The translations under genes were made by a program, and so were the position numbers. The notes under the pieces were generated by a model. It had not been told where the DNA came from and searched no databases. It saw only the letters and a list, made by a program, of their open reading frames with translations. Positions 1 to 11,764 of a DNA stretch of 64,000 bases are shown here, piece after piece. The DNA comes from Magnolia sinica (taxonomy: Eukaryota > Streptophyta > Magnoliopsida > Magnoliales > Magnoliaceae): positions 19,303,586 through 19,367,585 of the forward strand of contig NC_080589.1 in assembly GCF_029962835.1 (NCBI RefSeq). The letters are read 5' to 3'. The stretch's first letter is position 1, and the number at the start of each line of letters is the position of its first letter.

Positions 1-170
1 AATGTTTATTTTCTATCCAACCTGTTGGTTAAGGCCACAAATATCTGGATGAAGAGACCACACAAATATCAGCTTCATCTAAAACTTTCATGATCCACGA
101 GAGAAGTTTGTATTGATCGATTACCGTTGTTTCGTATTATAGCCTATAGCTGAGATTTGGATCTGCTTCG
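1..170 (+). repeat. Flanking copy of a recurrent cassette, left of the giant MULE
   Basis: This stretch belongs to a repeat cassette seen at least ten times in the window. Its hallmarks are a TGTTTATTTTC block, a 'gatgaag' block, a 'GATCNAAAACTT' block and 'GATTTGGATCTGC'. It is cut by the window start. It breaks at 171-179 and its continuation resumes at 32707 (catgccttaaaatg), so it is the left half of the target site of the large MULE. No coding potential is seen. Confidence 0.6.
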
Positions 171-179
171 TTTTTTTAA
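171..179. repeat. Left 9-bp target site duplication (TTTTTTTAA)
   Basis: These nine bases directly precede the GAGAAATTTAGG terminus and are identical to 32698-32706 directly after the matching right terminus. Nine bp is the usual MULE target duplication length. The sequence is T-rich, so chance identity is less unlikely than for a mixed 9-mer. Confidence 0.7.
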
Positions 180-305
180 GAGAAATTTAGGACTGTGGAC
201 CCCACCTTTTAGCCGGCTGTTTTTATGAAAGAAGACAAATCTTCTTGCAACTTAGACCTGCACGTGCGGATTACGAATTTCAGAATGAAAATACCCCTCC
301 TTTTT
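180..305 (+). repeat. Left terminal inverted repeat of the giant MULE
   Basis: It begins GAGAAATTTAGGACTGTGG and matches the reverse complement of 32571-32697 with only a few substitutions and small gaps. Weaker similarity continues for tens of bases inward (for example 'cgttgctttcac' near 333). The outermost base is G on the left and C on the right. Confidence 0.82.
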
Positions 306-659
306 AAATACTCCTTTCAATGAATTACTTTCAGCGTTGCTTTCACTCCGCTTAACGTAAAAACAGGTGCTTCCAGCCCTACGCTCTCGTGGAGCTAAGA
401 ACTGAAGTACGAAGGGTTTTCTTCTCATTTTTCCAACTGAAACATCTGTGAATCATCATCATTCTACATTTTCCATTTTTCATCTTGGATAGGGTTACGT
501 GAAATCCCACGAGCTGGTTGCATCTCCTTGAAAAGGTTCAAAATATTCTCTCACCCTAAAGCACCTCTCTTCAACCTACATTTGACCGATACTGCAGTAG
601 TTGGAGGTTCAGATCTTGAAAAAAAATGCTACACTTGTACAATGGCATTGCATGTGAAG
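306..659. other. MULE left subterminal region without recognised genes
   Basis: This is AT-rich single-copy-looking sequence between the terminal repeat and the first 21-bp array. No ORF of note is seen. It may hold promoter elements reading inward, but nothing specific is recognisable. Confidence 0.4.
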
Positions 660-2250
660 TTCGGTCAATTCCATGCGTTAGGCTTAGTCAATTTCATGCG
701 TTAGGCTTAGTCAATTTTATGCGTTGATTGATCAAATCCATGTCAAACTCGCTCAATTCAATTTGAAGCTCACTCAATTCCATTCTAGGGCTCACTTGAT
801 CTCATGCTAGGCTCACTGAATTCCATGTTTACCCTGCTCAATTTCATGCTAGGATCGCTCAATTTAATGTTTACCCAGCTTAATTTCATGGTAGATAAGG
901 TCAATTTAATGTTTGTCTCGATAAATATCATGCTACGATTGCTCAATTTAATGTTTGCCCAACTTAATTTCATGGTAGATAAGGTCAATTTAATGTTTGC
1001 CTCGATAAATTTCATGGTAGGATCGCTCAATTTAATGTTTGCCCAGCTTAATTTCATGGTAGATAAGGTCAATTTAATGTTTGCCTCGATAAATTTCATG
1101 GTAGGATCGCTCAATTTAATGTTTGCCCAGCTTAATTCCATGGTAGATAAGGTCAATTTAATGTTAGTCTTAATAAATTTCATACAAGGATCGCTCAATT
1201 TAATATTTGCCTAGCTCAATATTATCCTATGCTCGCTCAATTTACAGTTTTTCCATTCAATTTCCATGCAATGCTCGCTCAATTTAATGTTTGCCCCGCT
1301 CAATATCATGTTATGCTCGCTTGAAGAAATGTTTGCCCAACTCAATATTACGCTTTGCTCGCTCGTAATATCGTTTGCCCACATCAATATCATGATATGC
1401 TCGCTTAATTTATCGTTTGCCCAGCTCAATATCATGCTATGCTCTCTCGATTTAATGTTTGCTTGCATAGTTGAATTTATAGTTTGTCACGCTCAATTTT
1501 CAGTTTACACCATTCAATTTCATGCTTGCCGCGCTAATGTTTCGGATTCTCCCGCTAAATTTTTCAGTTTGCCCTGCTCATTTTCATGTTTGCCCCGCTC
1601 AATTTTCATGTTTGCCCCGCTGAAATTCATGTTTCCCCTGCTCAATTTGTAGTTTGCCCCGCTGAATATAATTTTTTCCCCGCTTAATTTCATGTTTGCC
1701 CCACTAAATTTCTAGTTTGCCCTGCTGAATTTCATGTTTACCCTGCAAATTTTCTAGTTTGTCACATTGAGTTTGATGTTTCCCCACTGAATTTCATGTT
1801 TGCCCGGTTCAATTTTCAGTTTGCCCCACTCAATTTCATGGTTGGCCCTCTGAATTTCATGTTTGCCCCACTCAATTTCCAGTTTGCCCTACTCAATTTC
1901 ATGCTTGCCCCGCTTAATTTCATGTTTGCCCCGCTCAATTTCATGTTTGCCCCACTAAATTTCATATATTGCCCCGCTTAATTTCAAGTTTGCCCCCCTT
2001 AATTTCATGTTTGGCCCACTCAATTTCTAGTTTGTCCCGCTGAATTTCATGCTTGCCCCACTCAATTTCCAATTTGCCCCGCTTAATTTCTAGTTTGGCC
2101 GCTCATTTTCATGCTTGCCCCGTTGAATTTCATGTTTGCCCCGCTCAATCTCCAGTTTGCCCCGCTCAATTTCATGCTTGCCCCGCTCAATTTCATGTTT
2201 GCCCCGCTTAAATTCCAATTTGCCCCGCTCAATTTCATGTTTGCCCCACT
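660..2250 (+). repeat. Left array of a degenerate 21-bp repeat
   Basis: About 75 units of a 21-bp repeat, with occasional 20- and 22-bp variants, containing the core CAATTTCATGTTTGCCCC. Early units (660-800) are more diverged and later ones more uniform. Because 21 is a multiple of three, both strands show spurious ORFs with heptad patterns such as MFAPLNF. The same repeat recurs at 3558-4013 in the same orientation, and at 17440-17955, 25495-26170, 27055-27285, 28925-29445 and 31078-31535 in reverse orientation, that is, inverted around the MULE genes. Confidence 0.9.
860..1195 (+). repeat. 84-bp higher-order repeat inside the left array
   Basis: The 21-bp units are grouped as four-unit blocks. 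The same landmark (CAATTTAATG) recurs at about 860, 944, 1028, 1112 and 1196, exactly 84 bp apart. The four unit types within a block differ from each other more than the blocks do, which indicates amplification of a four-mer. Confidence 0.8.
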
Positions 2251-2562
2251 CCTTTATGTTAGCCAAGATCTTGTCTTAATTCTTATGAAAATCCTTCCAA
2301 AGAAAAAAATTTCCTAAATAATACACTCGAGAAAAAAACAATTGGGCATTTTTTATCTAAAACATACTAGGAAACTTAATTTTTTACTAATATGGTGAGG
2401 AACTCATATACTTGTTAATGGAATAACATGTTTATGTCCACCAATTAATTGACATGAAAAAATTAAGTGCCAAAATGAATGATATTGAGAAAGACTTATG
2501 CTAACATATGTTACTTAATAAACTAATAGGGAATAGTTATGAACCTCTGGATTTCTTGACAC

Positions 2563-3128
2563 CTAGTACATGTCCCCATCAAAATCACTATTTGCCATCT
2601 CATCTGCCAATGATCGCGGCCCTTTGGTTGGAAAGAAAATAGCATATTTAGAATTTCCAACAACATTTATCAAATTCCCGATATAAGTCGCAGTGAAAAC
2701 ATGAATATCTCCAAAGTGTAGTCCAAGAGCCTTGTATACTAATATATTTTTCGAGATTTGCCTATTCTCTCGGTATTTTAGTAAGAAATAAAGCATGAAA
2801 ATGTTAATTAGGTAACAAATGCAAACATATCACATTAGGCTAAAACAATCAGAGGAATCACATAAACAGAGTAATATAGCAGCAGAATTAGAAACAGATT
2901 AACACAAACTTCAATAGCTTTTAGCATTCCAGTCGGATCTACAGTTCCCGTAAAATAGTAACACTCACTGGCATGAAGCCTTCCTCCCTTGAGACTTTTC
3001 AATTCTTCTATCATTATCACTGACAAGTGAGCTTTCAAATACAGTTCATCAAGAGGAATTCCACAGAGAATCATTCTCAACGTAAGAAAATCATCCATGT
3101 CTCCGTGATTCAATGCAGCTGCAATTGT
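2563..3128 (-). pseudogene. Captured fragment of an RNA-dependent RNA polymerase gene (RDR3/4/5-like)
   Basis: Two exon-like blocks on the minus strand match the catalytic region of plant RDR proteins. The first (about 3121-2880) reads MDDFLTLRMILCGIPLDE, then GTVDPTG and EVCV. The second (about 2775-2563) reads LGLHFGDIHV, RSLADEMANSDFDGD. DFDGD is the form of the catalytic DxDGD loop typical of the RDR3/4/5 clade, whereas RDR1/2/6 have DLDGD. A plausible 3' splice site (ttgcag) precedes the first block. The codon after DFDGDMY is TAG where Trp is expected (TGG to TAG), and similar sequence continues for a few residues before homology ends. Only the core is present, so no enzyme can be made. 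It lies between two parts of the MULE's left array, so it is a transduplicated host fragment. RDRs make double-stranded RNA in silencing. Clade assignment is inferred from the motif only. Confidence 0.82.
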
Positions 3129-3234
3129 AAGGACTAGTAATTAGTGGAATTTATCATAGAGGGTGTCAAAAATATTTTCTTAAAGAAGAAATTGCCCAAA
3201 GAACACTTTTTACTTTTTAGGTAATTCAGCTAGA

Positions 3235-3300
3235 ACAAGTGGATGACAACATGTTCAATTTCCTGTTTGGCCCGCTCAAACAAGTGGATGACAACATGTT
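3235..3300 (+). repeat. Single 21-bp-type array unit between 21-bp direct repeats
   Basis: The 21 bases at 3235-3255 (starting ACAAGTGGATGAC) recur exactly at 3280-3300. The 24 bases between them are one reverse-variant unit of the neighbouring array (caatttcctg...cccgctcaa). This looks like an isolated array unit that arrived with duplication of its target. Confidence 0.75.
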
Positions 3301-3557
3301 GAAGCAATATGGAAAACGTACAATGATTAGTAAATTAGTTGTTTTTGTCATTCCTTTGAATTTCAAATGTTCCAATTGTGCAACTATACAGTTCCTTGTT
3401 TGATATTTTTTTGTCAACACATCAACGAACAATATCTTCAATAGGATGTATCAATGATACAAGTAGACACTATTTTTGAGTAGGGAGGTAGACCCAAATT
3501 TACAAATGTCATGTGAGACTCAACCATGGATAGATTTTCAACTGGCATCAAGTTTAG

Positions 3558-4013
3558 ATTGCCCCGCTGAATTTCATGCTTGCCCCGCTGAATTTCATGT
3601 TTGCCCCGCTCAATTTCCAGTTTGCCCCGCTCAATTTCATGCTTGACCTGCTGAATTTCATGCTTGCCCTGCTCAATTCATGCTTGCCCCACTCAATTTC
3701 ATGCTTGCCCTGCTTAATTTCATGGTAGATAATATTAATTTAATGTTTGCCTCGATAAATTTCATGCTAGGATTGCTGAATTTACTGTTTGCCTAGCTCA
3801 ATATTATTCTATGCTTGCTCAATTTATAGTTTGCCCATTCAATATCCATGCAATACTCGCTCAATTTAATGTTTGCCCCGCTCAATATCATGCTATGCTC
3901 ACTCAAAGAAATGTTTGCCCAACTAAATATCGTGTTATGCACGCTTGAAATATCATTTACCCACATCAATATCATGATATGCTCGCTTAATTTATCGTTT
4001 GCCCAACTCAATA
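3558..4013 (+). repeat. Left array, second part, next to the transposase gene
   Basis: About 21 units of the 21-bp repeat in the same orientation as 660-2250. Its last third (about 3720-4013) closely matches the more variable block at 1190-1450, so the array was probably split when the RDR-bearing segment (2251-3557) entered. The array ends about 240 bp before the transposase start codon and may include its promoter. Confidence 0.85.
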
Positions 4014-4256
4014 CCACTTGAAACCATTCGTTAACGACGAAGGCCTAATCTGTATAAGATCTGGTTGTTTTTTTTTTCTTTTTTTTGAAATATAAACGCG
4101 TAGCTTGCATTTCATTTCCTTAAGCTCTTTATCATCCTCATCTATAATAGAAACTGAGCTGTCGGCCCTTCATTATTTAATTGAGTTTTGTCATATGGCA
4201 AGGTTCCATTGATTTATGATTCACTGATAATGTGTCATTGTATTGGTTTTCAGATA
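4014..4256 (+). promoter_or_regulatory. Transposase 5' leader with probable intron end
   Basis: This lies between the array and the first in-frame ATG of the PB1-like domain. A good plant 3' splice site (ttggttttcag) ends at 4253, three bases before the ATG at 4257, suggesting a 5'-UTR intron. No TATA box is convincing. Regulation from the array side is inferred. Confidence 0.4.
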
Positions 4257-6653
4257 ATGGCTACAAGAATCATGTGCTCTTTTGGCGGGGAGTTAGAATT
4301 TGAAAACAAACGATACTCGTACACAAGTGGAACATCAAAACAAATGACGTTACGTCTGGAGACTACGTACGAGGAGCTTCGATCTAGAATTTATAAGATT
4401 ATTAAGAGCAGACCAGAAGATTGTGATATTAGGATGAAAGTATTGAATCCTTGCACTAACGAATCAATGCCTCCAATCGAAATCGAAGACGACGTCAAAG
4501 AGTTCTTGTCTTACCAGTTTGAGCATTCGGATAAATTCATCCCGTTAGTCATCGAAACAATCCAACACATCAATACCACCACATACGTGGATAGTGTGGC
4601 TGATGAGTATGGTGTGGAATTTAAATACAATCCCTCTCCATTACAAGTTGTAGTAAGCAATGATCAATTACCCGAGCCGCTGCAAGCATTAAATGTCGTG
4701 ACTACGCAAGTCAGTGGTGTAATTGATATTAAAAGTAATTATGAATACAAGACACCGCCGTTAGCATCAACAACGGATCTGTCATCATCATCCACCATCC
4801 CATCTGTGCGTGTAAGCGACATTCTGCTTTGAGACCTTCCCGATACATCAAACCTCATGACTCGTCAAGTTCTCGCGTCATTTGATGATGATGCATTCAC
4901 CAATGCAAAAATGCTGGAATATACTGATTTGTTATGTGAACCGACCGATATAGCTGTTGGGCAAACGTTTAAGGACAAGAGTCGGTGCCAGTATGTTTTG
5001 AGTCAATTTGCAATTCAGAATAATTTTCGGTATAGAATAATACACTCAAATTCCAGGAGATTTACCGTGGTGTGCTTCGAAGATGCATGCGAATGGAGGG
5101 TTCATGCATCTCGGGAGAATGATACGAATATATTCAAAATATGGACTTATGAATCAAAACACACGTGCTGCATGGCATGGATGAAGAGTGATCACCGGCA
5201 AGCCAGCAGTAAGCTAGCGTGTGATCTAGTTATTAGCCGCATTGAACAACGCCTAGGGTTGAGGCCAGCTGACATTATCTTCGCCATGCAAGAGAAATAT
5301 AATATTCGTATTAGTTATTGGAAGGCATGGAAAGCTAGGGAGCTTGCAATTAATCACGTGATGGGGTCTTACGAAGACTCCTACAATCAACTCTCTTTGT
5401 ATTTGCATGAGTTGAGGAGGGCCAACCCAAGGACAATTACTGCCGTTTCTGTGAACCAACAGACTTGGAGGTTCGAGAGATGTTTTCTAGCTCTCGGACA
5501 ATGCATACGAAGTTTTCAGAAATCATTGCGGAGGGTATTGGCTTTTGACGGAACACACTTAAAGGGCAAATACAAGGGTGTGCTATTCATCGCCACTGCC
5601 TTAGATGGGGACAATCATATATTTCCACTTGCGTTTGGCATCGGAGAATCAGAGAACAGCAGTAGTTGGAATTGGTTCCTTACCCACCTTAACAATGTGT
5701 TAGGGTCTGTGGAGGGTCTTGTCATTATATCCGACCGACATAAAGGTTTGATGAAAGAGGTTCCCCAAGTCTTCCCGCATGTAATCCATGGGTATTGTGC
5801 GTACCACATCTATAGAAACTTAGTGGACACTTTTAAGGATAAGTCGTTGGAAATGTATTACTGGATGGCTGTGAAGACTTGCAGGAGGGCCGAATTTGAA
5901 AAAATAATGCATGATATCAAAATGGCCAATCCCCCAGTACATGCATGGTTGACAGAAATTGGGTACGAGAGATGGGCATCTTCGCACTTTCCAGGAAGAA
6001 GATTCAACTTGGTCACGACGAATATTTCTGAGTGCGTTAATGCCCTTTTCAAAGAAGCACGTGAATACCCCATTACGAAATTGATAGAGGCTGTAATACT
6101 GAAGATACATGAATTGTTTTACAAGAGACGAGAATCTGCGGCATCATTTGTGGGTCCATTGACACCATGGGCGGAGAAACAGTTAAAGGATATCGTGCAG
6201 AAGGCGCGAGATGTTCGCTGTCATGCTATTTCTCGAGATGAGTACTATGTTGTTGGAGATTATAACGATACGGTGAAGCTCAGTGAGTTTTCATGTACAT
6301 GTCGTGAGTTTGGCGCGAAGGGGTACCCTTGCATGCATGTCCTGTCAGCCTGCATAAACTACAATTTGGATCACTACTTATACTTCTCCCCATTTTACAC
6401 GGCGCATAATTACCTGACCACGTATAGTGAATCGGTGTATGCAGTATGCGACAAGAGCGAGTGGGAAATTTCAATAGCCTTCGAGGAGTATTGTGCATAA
6501 ATTAAACCCCCAGGATAGAGGAGGTCAGCTGGAAGACCCAAAAAGCTTAGAATTTCATCGCGTGGAGAGGAATCGAAAACAATAAAGTGTGGGCGATGCA
6601 AACAAACCGGGCATAATCGCCGGTCGTGCAAGTTTCTGATACCCGGTGTGTAG
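4257..6653 (+). pseudogene. MuDR-type MULE transposase, nearly intact, three in-frame stops
   Basis: One reading frame runs the full length. An N-terminal PB1-like/MuDR N domain (about residues 1-110) is followed by the MuDR DNA-binding region, the DDE catalytic core (FDGTHLKGKY for the first Asp, IISDRHKGL for the second, a Glu following in the YERWA region), the conserved CxxH helix element (CAYH), and a SWIM finger (CTC...CMH near 6295-6342). A CCHC zinc knuckle (CGRCKQTGHNRRSC) lies at the end. Stops are TGA at 4830 (before LPDTSN), TAA at 6498 and TAG at 6516; the first two fit CGA to TGA and CAA to TAA changes. The longest open stretch, 4857-6500, is 547 aa and holds the whole catalytic core. 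The enzyme would cut the inverted ends of this MULE family. The start at 4257 was chosen because of the adjacent splice acceptor; a start at 4188 is possible but lies in the probable intron. Confidence 0.93.
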
Positions 6654-6829
6654 CATATCGTGTAATTTATGTAACTTAAGTAATTTATGTACTTTGTATG
6701 ATACATACAATTAAAAGTTATATATTGCTCTTAGTTGATCTTCATGTATAGCATATCGTGTTAAAATGCACCAATTGTCAGCCTTATCTATACATGCATT
6801 CCATAATGCCCCCTTGTATTGTAAAAAGA

Positions 6830-7140
6830 AATTATCCACTACAATACCTTTTGGATAATCAACACCGCGTGCAAATACATCAGAAGTCACGAGAATAAGA
6901 CCTTTTGACTTCTGGAACTCATCTCCAACCCTGGTTTTATAGCTCTACGGCTTTCTATAATGGATCTCTCGCACATTCAGGTTCAACTCGGAAAGAAGGT
7001 TAACAACCAGTCTTTTGACCATTGCAGAAGTACAAAAGACAAGAATCTGCATTTAACTTCGACTGGTATAACCTAGAGGCTGCGGACTGAAGAATCTTGG
7101 CAAGAGGAGTAAAATTGATTTCGGTAACTGCAACAAAGTA
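6830..7140 (-). pseudogene. DEAD-box RNA helicase fragment (helicase C domain)
   Basis: On the minus strand the sequence reads QILVFCTSAMVK, then LNLNVREIH, then KGLILVTSDVFARGVDYP. These are helicase motifs IV and V of a DEAD-box protein, close to the plant RH26/RH31 type. One in-frame TAG (CAG to TAG) follows RKP, and the upstream piece (7060-7140) is out of frame by one base. Homology stops abruptly after GVDYP near 6850. No ATP-binding half is present. The fragment is too short to work and is best explained as host sequence captured by the MULE. Subfamily is inferred from a few motifs. Confidence 0.7.
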
Positions 7141-8833
7141 ATGATAGAGAGATTCAAATTAGGTCCCGAGTGCCCCATCAGCAAGGCATCCGACCAGATC
7201 AATGGTCCCAATCAGCATACATGTTTGCGATGGGTGTGGTGGTGGAGCAACACCTAATAGAACTTTACGAAGCACAACATAATAGCATCTCTCTAAGCCA
7301 CATTGCATCATTCAGTATAGAATCGTTATGCAATTATTGTATCAGAATGCACGATTAACATAAAGATTATCTGAAATCATTTGCTAATGTGGAGTATAGA
7401 TAATCAGGAAGGAACATATGACATGGCTTTAAAGAAAATGCCTCTGATATATATATAGTAGGATACCAAATTACTACTTCAATGAATCGCTTATAACAGA
7501 TAGAAGGATCAATTCCATGTTGAAGAGACATGTAGTAAGTAGATACAAAGAAATGAAGAGAGTAAACATAGGGTGCCAATCAGGAGAGCAAGTGAAAATG
7601 AGTCCGAGAGAAATTGATGGATAAAAACTTTGATATATAGGAAGAGAAAATAATAAAATGGGATAAAGATTGTGGTAGAAAAAATATAAATAAAAAAGTT
7701 GTAGATGATAGGAAAGAAAGTGATAGAACTTATTAATAAATTTTGTATTAGGAGAGGAGATGATCAATGTTATTACTATATATGCATATTAGGCCTTGTT
7801 TCTTTTGTTTCTTCATCCCGACCTGTATGGCTGATTTCTCATGATTTTGCTCCTTCATATGATTGCCCTTTTTCTTTTTTTCTTTTTTCAAAAATAGGGC
7901 CATGCCCCTAAATCTTTGTTAATAAGAATGGATGATATACAAGCTACACTTTCGAGTGGGCTCCACACAAAAGAGCAGGCATCACCTATCATATCGGGAA
8001 ATTAGAAAAACTGATAATAAAGAAAAAAACAAAGAAGAGATAAAGCCACCCTTTCTTTGTATCAAAACAGGGCTTTCCAGCAAGACATTTGATGTCAAGC
8101 AGCTACTGAAAAGGCAGAAATAATTTCCAGAACATCGCCGCCTCACGAACCAGCAGCAGGGGAACATTTCCCGACTCCTCCACTACACAAGCTACAATCA
8201 TACCCACAGCCAGATGCTGCCACCCTTCTTACATTTACAAGAACATAGCCACCTCACGAACCATCAACAAGAAGAAAAAATCTGACCCCACAATGCCCAG
8301 AGATAGACACCCCCTGGATAGCCTCACTATATATTTTCCAGCATCTGCCCCAGAAAGAAACTACCTTCACTTCACTTTCCATTCTAGAAAGCTACTTCTT
8401 GCGAAGATCTAAAGCTGAAGCTGAATTGAACTTGAGGCAGCACAAAAATATCACAGATCGAACCACGGACAGTGGAGAACGCAACATCTGCATGCGAGGA
8501 CTATAGCCATATCATATGATTGCCCTTGACTTGTCATACATCCTAGAGGCACCAACATTCCAATAATGTTATTGTGGTCTTTAGGAGTGATGCGCGCTCG
8601 CGCACAAAAAAGAAAGAAAAGCCCAACAATGTTATAATGGTGTCATGTTATAACCAAATACTATAATCAAAATAAGTACCCCAAGTATAGGCACTAAAAT
8701 CATAGTCCCCTGCATTAGTCAAAGTAAAATTAACGTCACTATTTAAATAAACAGTTTGACAATAATATCCAATAGGCTTGGCATCTTAAAAAGATACATA
8801 ATGCACAAGCCAAAAGACATGACTAAATACTGT
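7141..8833. other. MULE interior without recognised genes
   Basis: AT-rich sequence with only short random ORFs on both strands. No family similarity, array or obvious non-coding RNA was recognised. Confidence 0.5.
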
Positions 8834-10138
8834 CTAGCTAGATGGACCACTATCCGGTGGAGCGACATCATCATGCCGACAGGTGATTGTGGCAATAAGG
8901 GTGTCAATCTTATGCTCGACCCGTTCCATACCCTTCTAGATGGCCTCCGAAAGCCGCTCCAGTCGCGTGAGTCGTCTGTCCTGCTCATCCATGTGCCTGA
9001 CAATGTATGCCCTGCGGTTATGGTATGGCATCCTTCGACTAGTATGACCATACAAGGATCGTGGCTGCTCTCCCTCTGTAGGATAGTCGGTGTCGGCTTC
9101 CTCCGTCTCAGTCGCGTCCGTCTCTGCAGCCTCTGTCTCCGCTGCCTCTGCTTCTGCTCTCCCATAAACTTCTGTCTCTCCCATAAAATCTTCACTACGC
9201 CTTACTGATGTCGAAGCCCCTTTCAACCCCAGTTTCATGCGCTTGATGTTGTTTTTTGTAAACATTTTCACGGGTTTGGGTCGGTCAGTGGTGGGCATTA
9301 GGCTAACATGACGGGAAAGTAAACATAATAGGTGTGGGAATAGAATGGCATCCCTTCTCGTGGTTGCTATGTTGTCGGCAATTATTTGAGTAATGATGGT
9401 GGGCAGACACAAACGTATACCATGACAGATGCTGTATAGAATATCTAACATATATGAAGTAATGTCAGACTTGTTCGAGTCCCTCGGATAAACATTCCAG
9501 GTGAAGATACTGTGTAACATCTTGTACTTGTCTTCCAAGTGTGTTGCTCTCAGTGTACTACTCTTATGCCAAGGAACATTCTGTCCTTTACAAAAATACT
9601 TCGTCATTTCTACCCGCACAGCTGGGTCATCAATGTCATGATCCGTTAAGCCTCAACCTATAGCTAGAATCCCTAAAAGTTGTGCAACCACCCCAGTATT
9701 AATGGTGGTGGGTGTCTCTCCAATTGTCACCTGAAATGAAGCAGGGTGCATTACCAGCGAGTGACAGTATGATAGAAATATGATCACTTGCTCATTTCTA
9801 ACTGTCCCTCCAAAATCTAACAGGTTACTCCACCCAACATTCTCTAAAATCTGTGGAATCTCAAATTGCTGGATGCACGCTCGATCGATTTTTTTCTCAT
9901 ATACTATTTTTCGGACGCGATATTTGTCGTACATGTTCGCAGGGGGAGGAGGAACTTGTGGGATCAATTTTTCTGGTTGAATTGGAGTACTCCTTTGAGT
10001 ACGAGCTCGCCTGGCCGGTGATTCGGTCGGGGAAGTCCGTTCCTCTGCCTATTCCGATCTATGTCTTGAACGGAGTTTGGTACGATCTCCCTTGGATGAC
10101 TCTCCAACCATGACCTTTTTTCCTTTATCCTTAGGCAT
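8834..10138 (-). pseudogene. Plant transposon-domain protein gene (PF20167-like), three in-frame stops
   Basis: A single minus-strand frame runs from ATG at 10138 (MPKDKGKKVM) to TAG at 8834, broken by TAG at 10049, TGA at 9653 and TAG at 8936, all of C-to-T type. Parts in order: basic N-terminus, Pro-rich linker, a globular region (FEIPQILENVGWSNLL, then FQVTIGETPTT, then HSIFTWNVYPR), a Thr/Glu-rich tail with repeated AETE/TETE, and a coiled-coil-like end. The organisation resembles the 'putative plant transposon protein' domain found in many plant mobile elements, and the gene at 50395-51609 inside the Gypsy element has the same layout. Molecular role is unknown. The family assignment rests on pattern memory, not on a search. 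Confidence 0.6.
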
Positions 10139-11760
10139 TATGACGGTTGAGATGATAGTCCCTGTTACAAACAAAGGAAATGATAAAATAAGGCAATTAA
10201 GGTAATAAAACCATCTGAAGGAAATCTGTCGATATTTATGTGTGAGAATGTTCCCTTTGTTCAATACTTACTCAAAATCAGTAGGTGGTTCATATGCATG
10301 AAATTTGATTGCAACCATATTCTTAAAAAGGAAACATTTAAAGATTTCTATATTCAATTAAGAAATTTCTCATTAAAGAAAGGAAAACACATCACAATGG
10401 AGGGAAAGAATTCTCAATGACAAGGAAGGTATGGCTAATCCCCCGTCCACAAGATTGGCCATTTGATGAGCATCTCTACAAAACACGATCGACATTGCTT
10501 CACATGGATCCTTGCAATGGTCAAATACTACTGTCCATCACACCCTTCAACCAAATTAGTCCCTTCGAAAGCAACAGATCAAACAACACTTGGTGAATCA
10601 AAATATAATAAACCAATGATGGATCGCCAGGAGTTCAAAAAAAATAAGAAATAAATCACCAAAGTTTAAAAGAGAAATGGATTGGTTCCAACAGCCCTAA
10701 TTATATTTCTATTAATTTGGAACTTTTGGCCGGTGGCAAGCTCAATCAATGAATCAATGATGTTTATGGTGCACCTGCTCCCACAACTAGTGATTGATAG
10801 TACTAATGGGTCACTCACCACCCATATTACTTGAGACATGAAAAGGCAGAAACAATTCAATTAGACAATATCATTCAAAACATACAAATTGTAACAAAAG
10901 AGCACAACGGTTGAAAAATAATTCTCAATTTTTTAAATAAACTAATTCACCTCTGAAATGCTGTGAATAAGTATATTAATGAAAACATAGTCTCTACATA
11001 TGCATGCAGATTGACATAACATATACGAGAAAAACAGATTGTTAGAATAAAAGAATGGTACATATTCAACATTCACATCCTATCAACCCAATGAAGATCT
11101 GTGCCCCTACTGTTGCCAAACTGTTCATTTGCTGGCTAAGGCAATTAAGGTAATTCCCCAACACAGTCAATTCATTGCTCCCCAAATCGTATGGTCCGTG
11201 TTTGCAATCTTGATAGCGTCGGTATCACAGTTCACACGAATTTCAGATATTTAGTCTAACTAAACACACCCAACAACAGCAATGATTTTTTTTTTCCTTT
11301 ATTTTGAGATTTTTTTCACATAACTTACAACGGCAAAGGCAGGTTAGACCACATTCCTCTATTCTTAAACCAAAGACCACACCTCTCTATAGGAATGATG
11401 AATGAGATAGACTCCAATAAAACTTTTCCACCATTTCAAAAATGGTGAGGACACGACCGTCATATATATTGTATGGCACGTTTCCCAAATCATAACCATG
11501 ACAAGAAGACCAAGAACCTATCCACCATCAGTGCTTTAAGAACCTGTAGAACACAAACACAGCATTTTATATCGATTGCAATGAAGACAAACATACCGAG
11601 ATCGTCAAAGAAGAAATCCCTCGAAGAGCCCCGTTGCTAATGTGGAGAAATCCGGTTGAGATGAAGTTGAGGGAAGGTTATGGAAGAAGGATTCTAAAAA
11701 TGGAATAAGAGAGAAATAAATGATGGTTGGTGAAAGCAGTTAATGCTGTTTTCTTTTTCA
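10139..11760. other. MULE interior without recognised genes
   Basis: AT-rich sequence with no ORF above background and no recognised domain on either strand. Nothing further is seen. Confidence 0.5.
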
Positions 11761-11764
11761 AAAA

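Noticed and set aside
785-2317. Long ORFs with MFAPLNF-type heptads on both strands
   Set aside because: They arise because a 21-bp repeat without stops is a multiple of three; both strands are open and no start or domain context supports translation.
660-4013. CRISPR-like array
   Set aside because: Units are direct, contiguous and degenerate with no unique spacers, and the context is a plant transposon.
8756-9208. 150-aa ORFs on both strands
   Set aside because: Out-of-frame shadows of the 8834-10138 gene, created by its repetitive Thr/Glu-rich tail.
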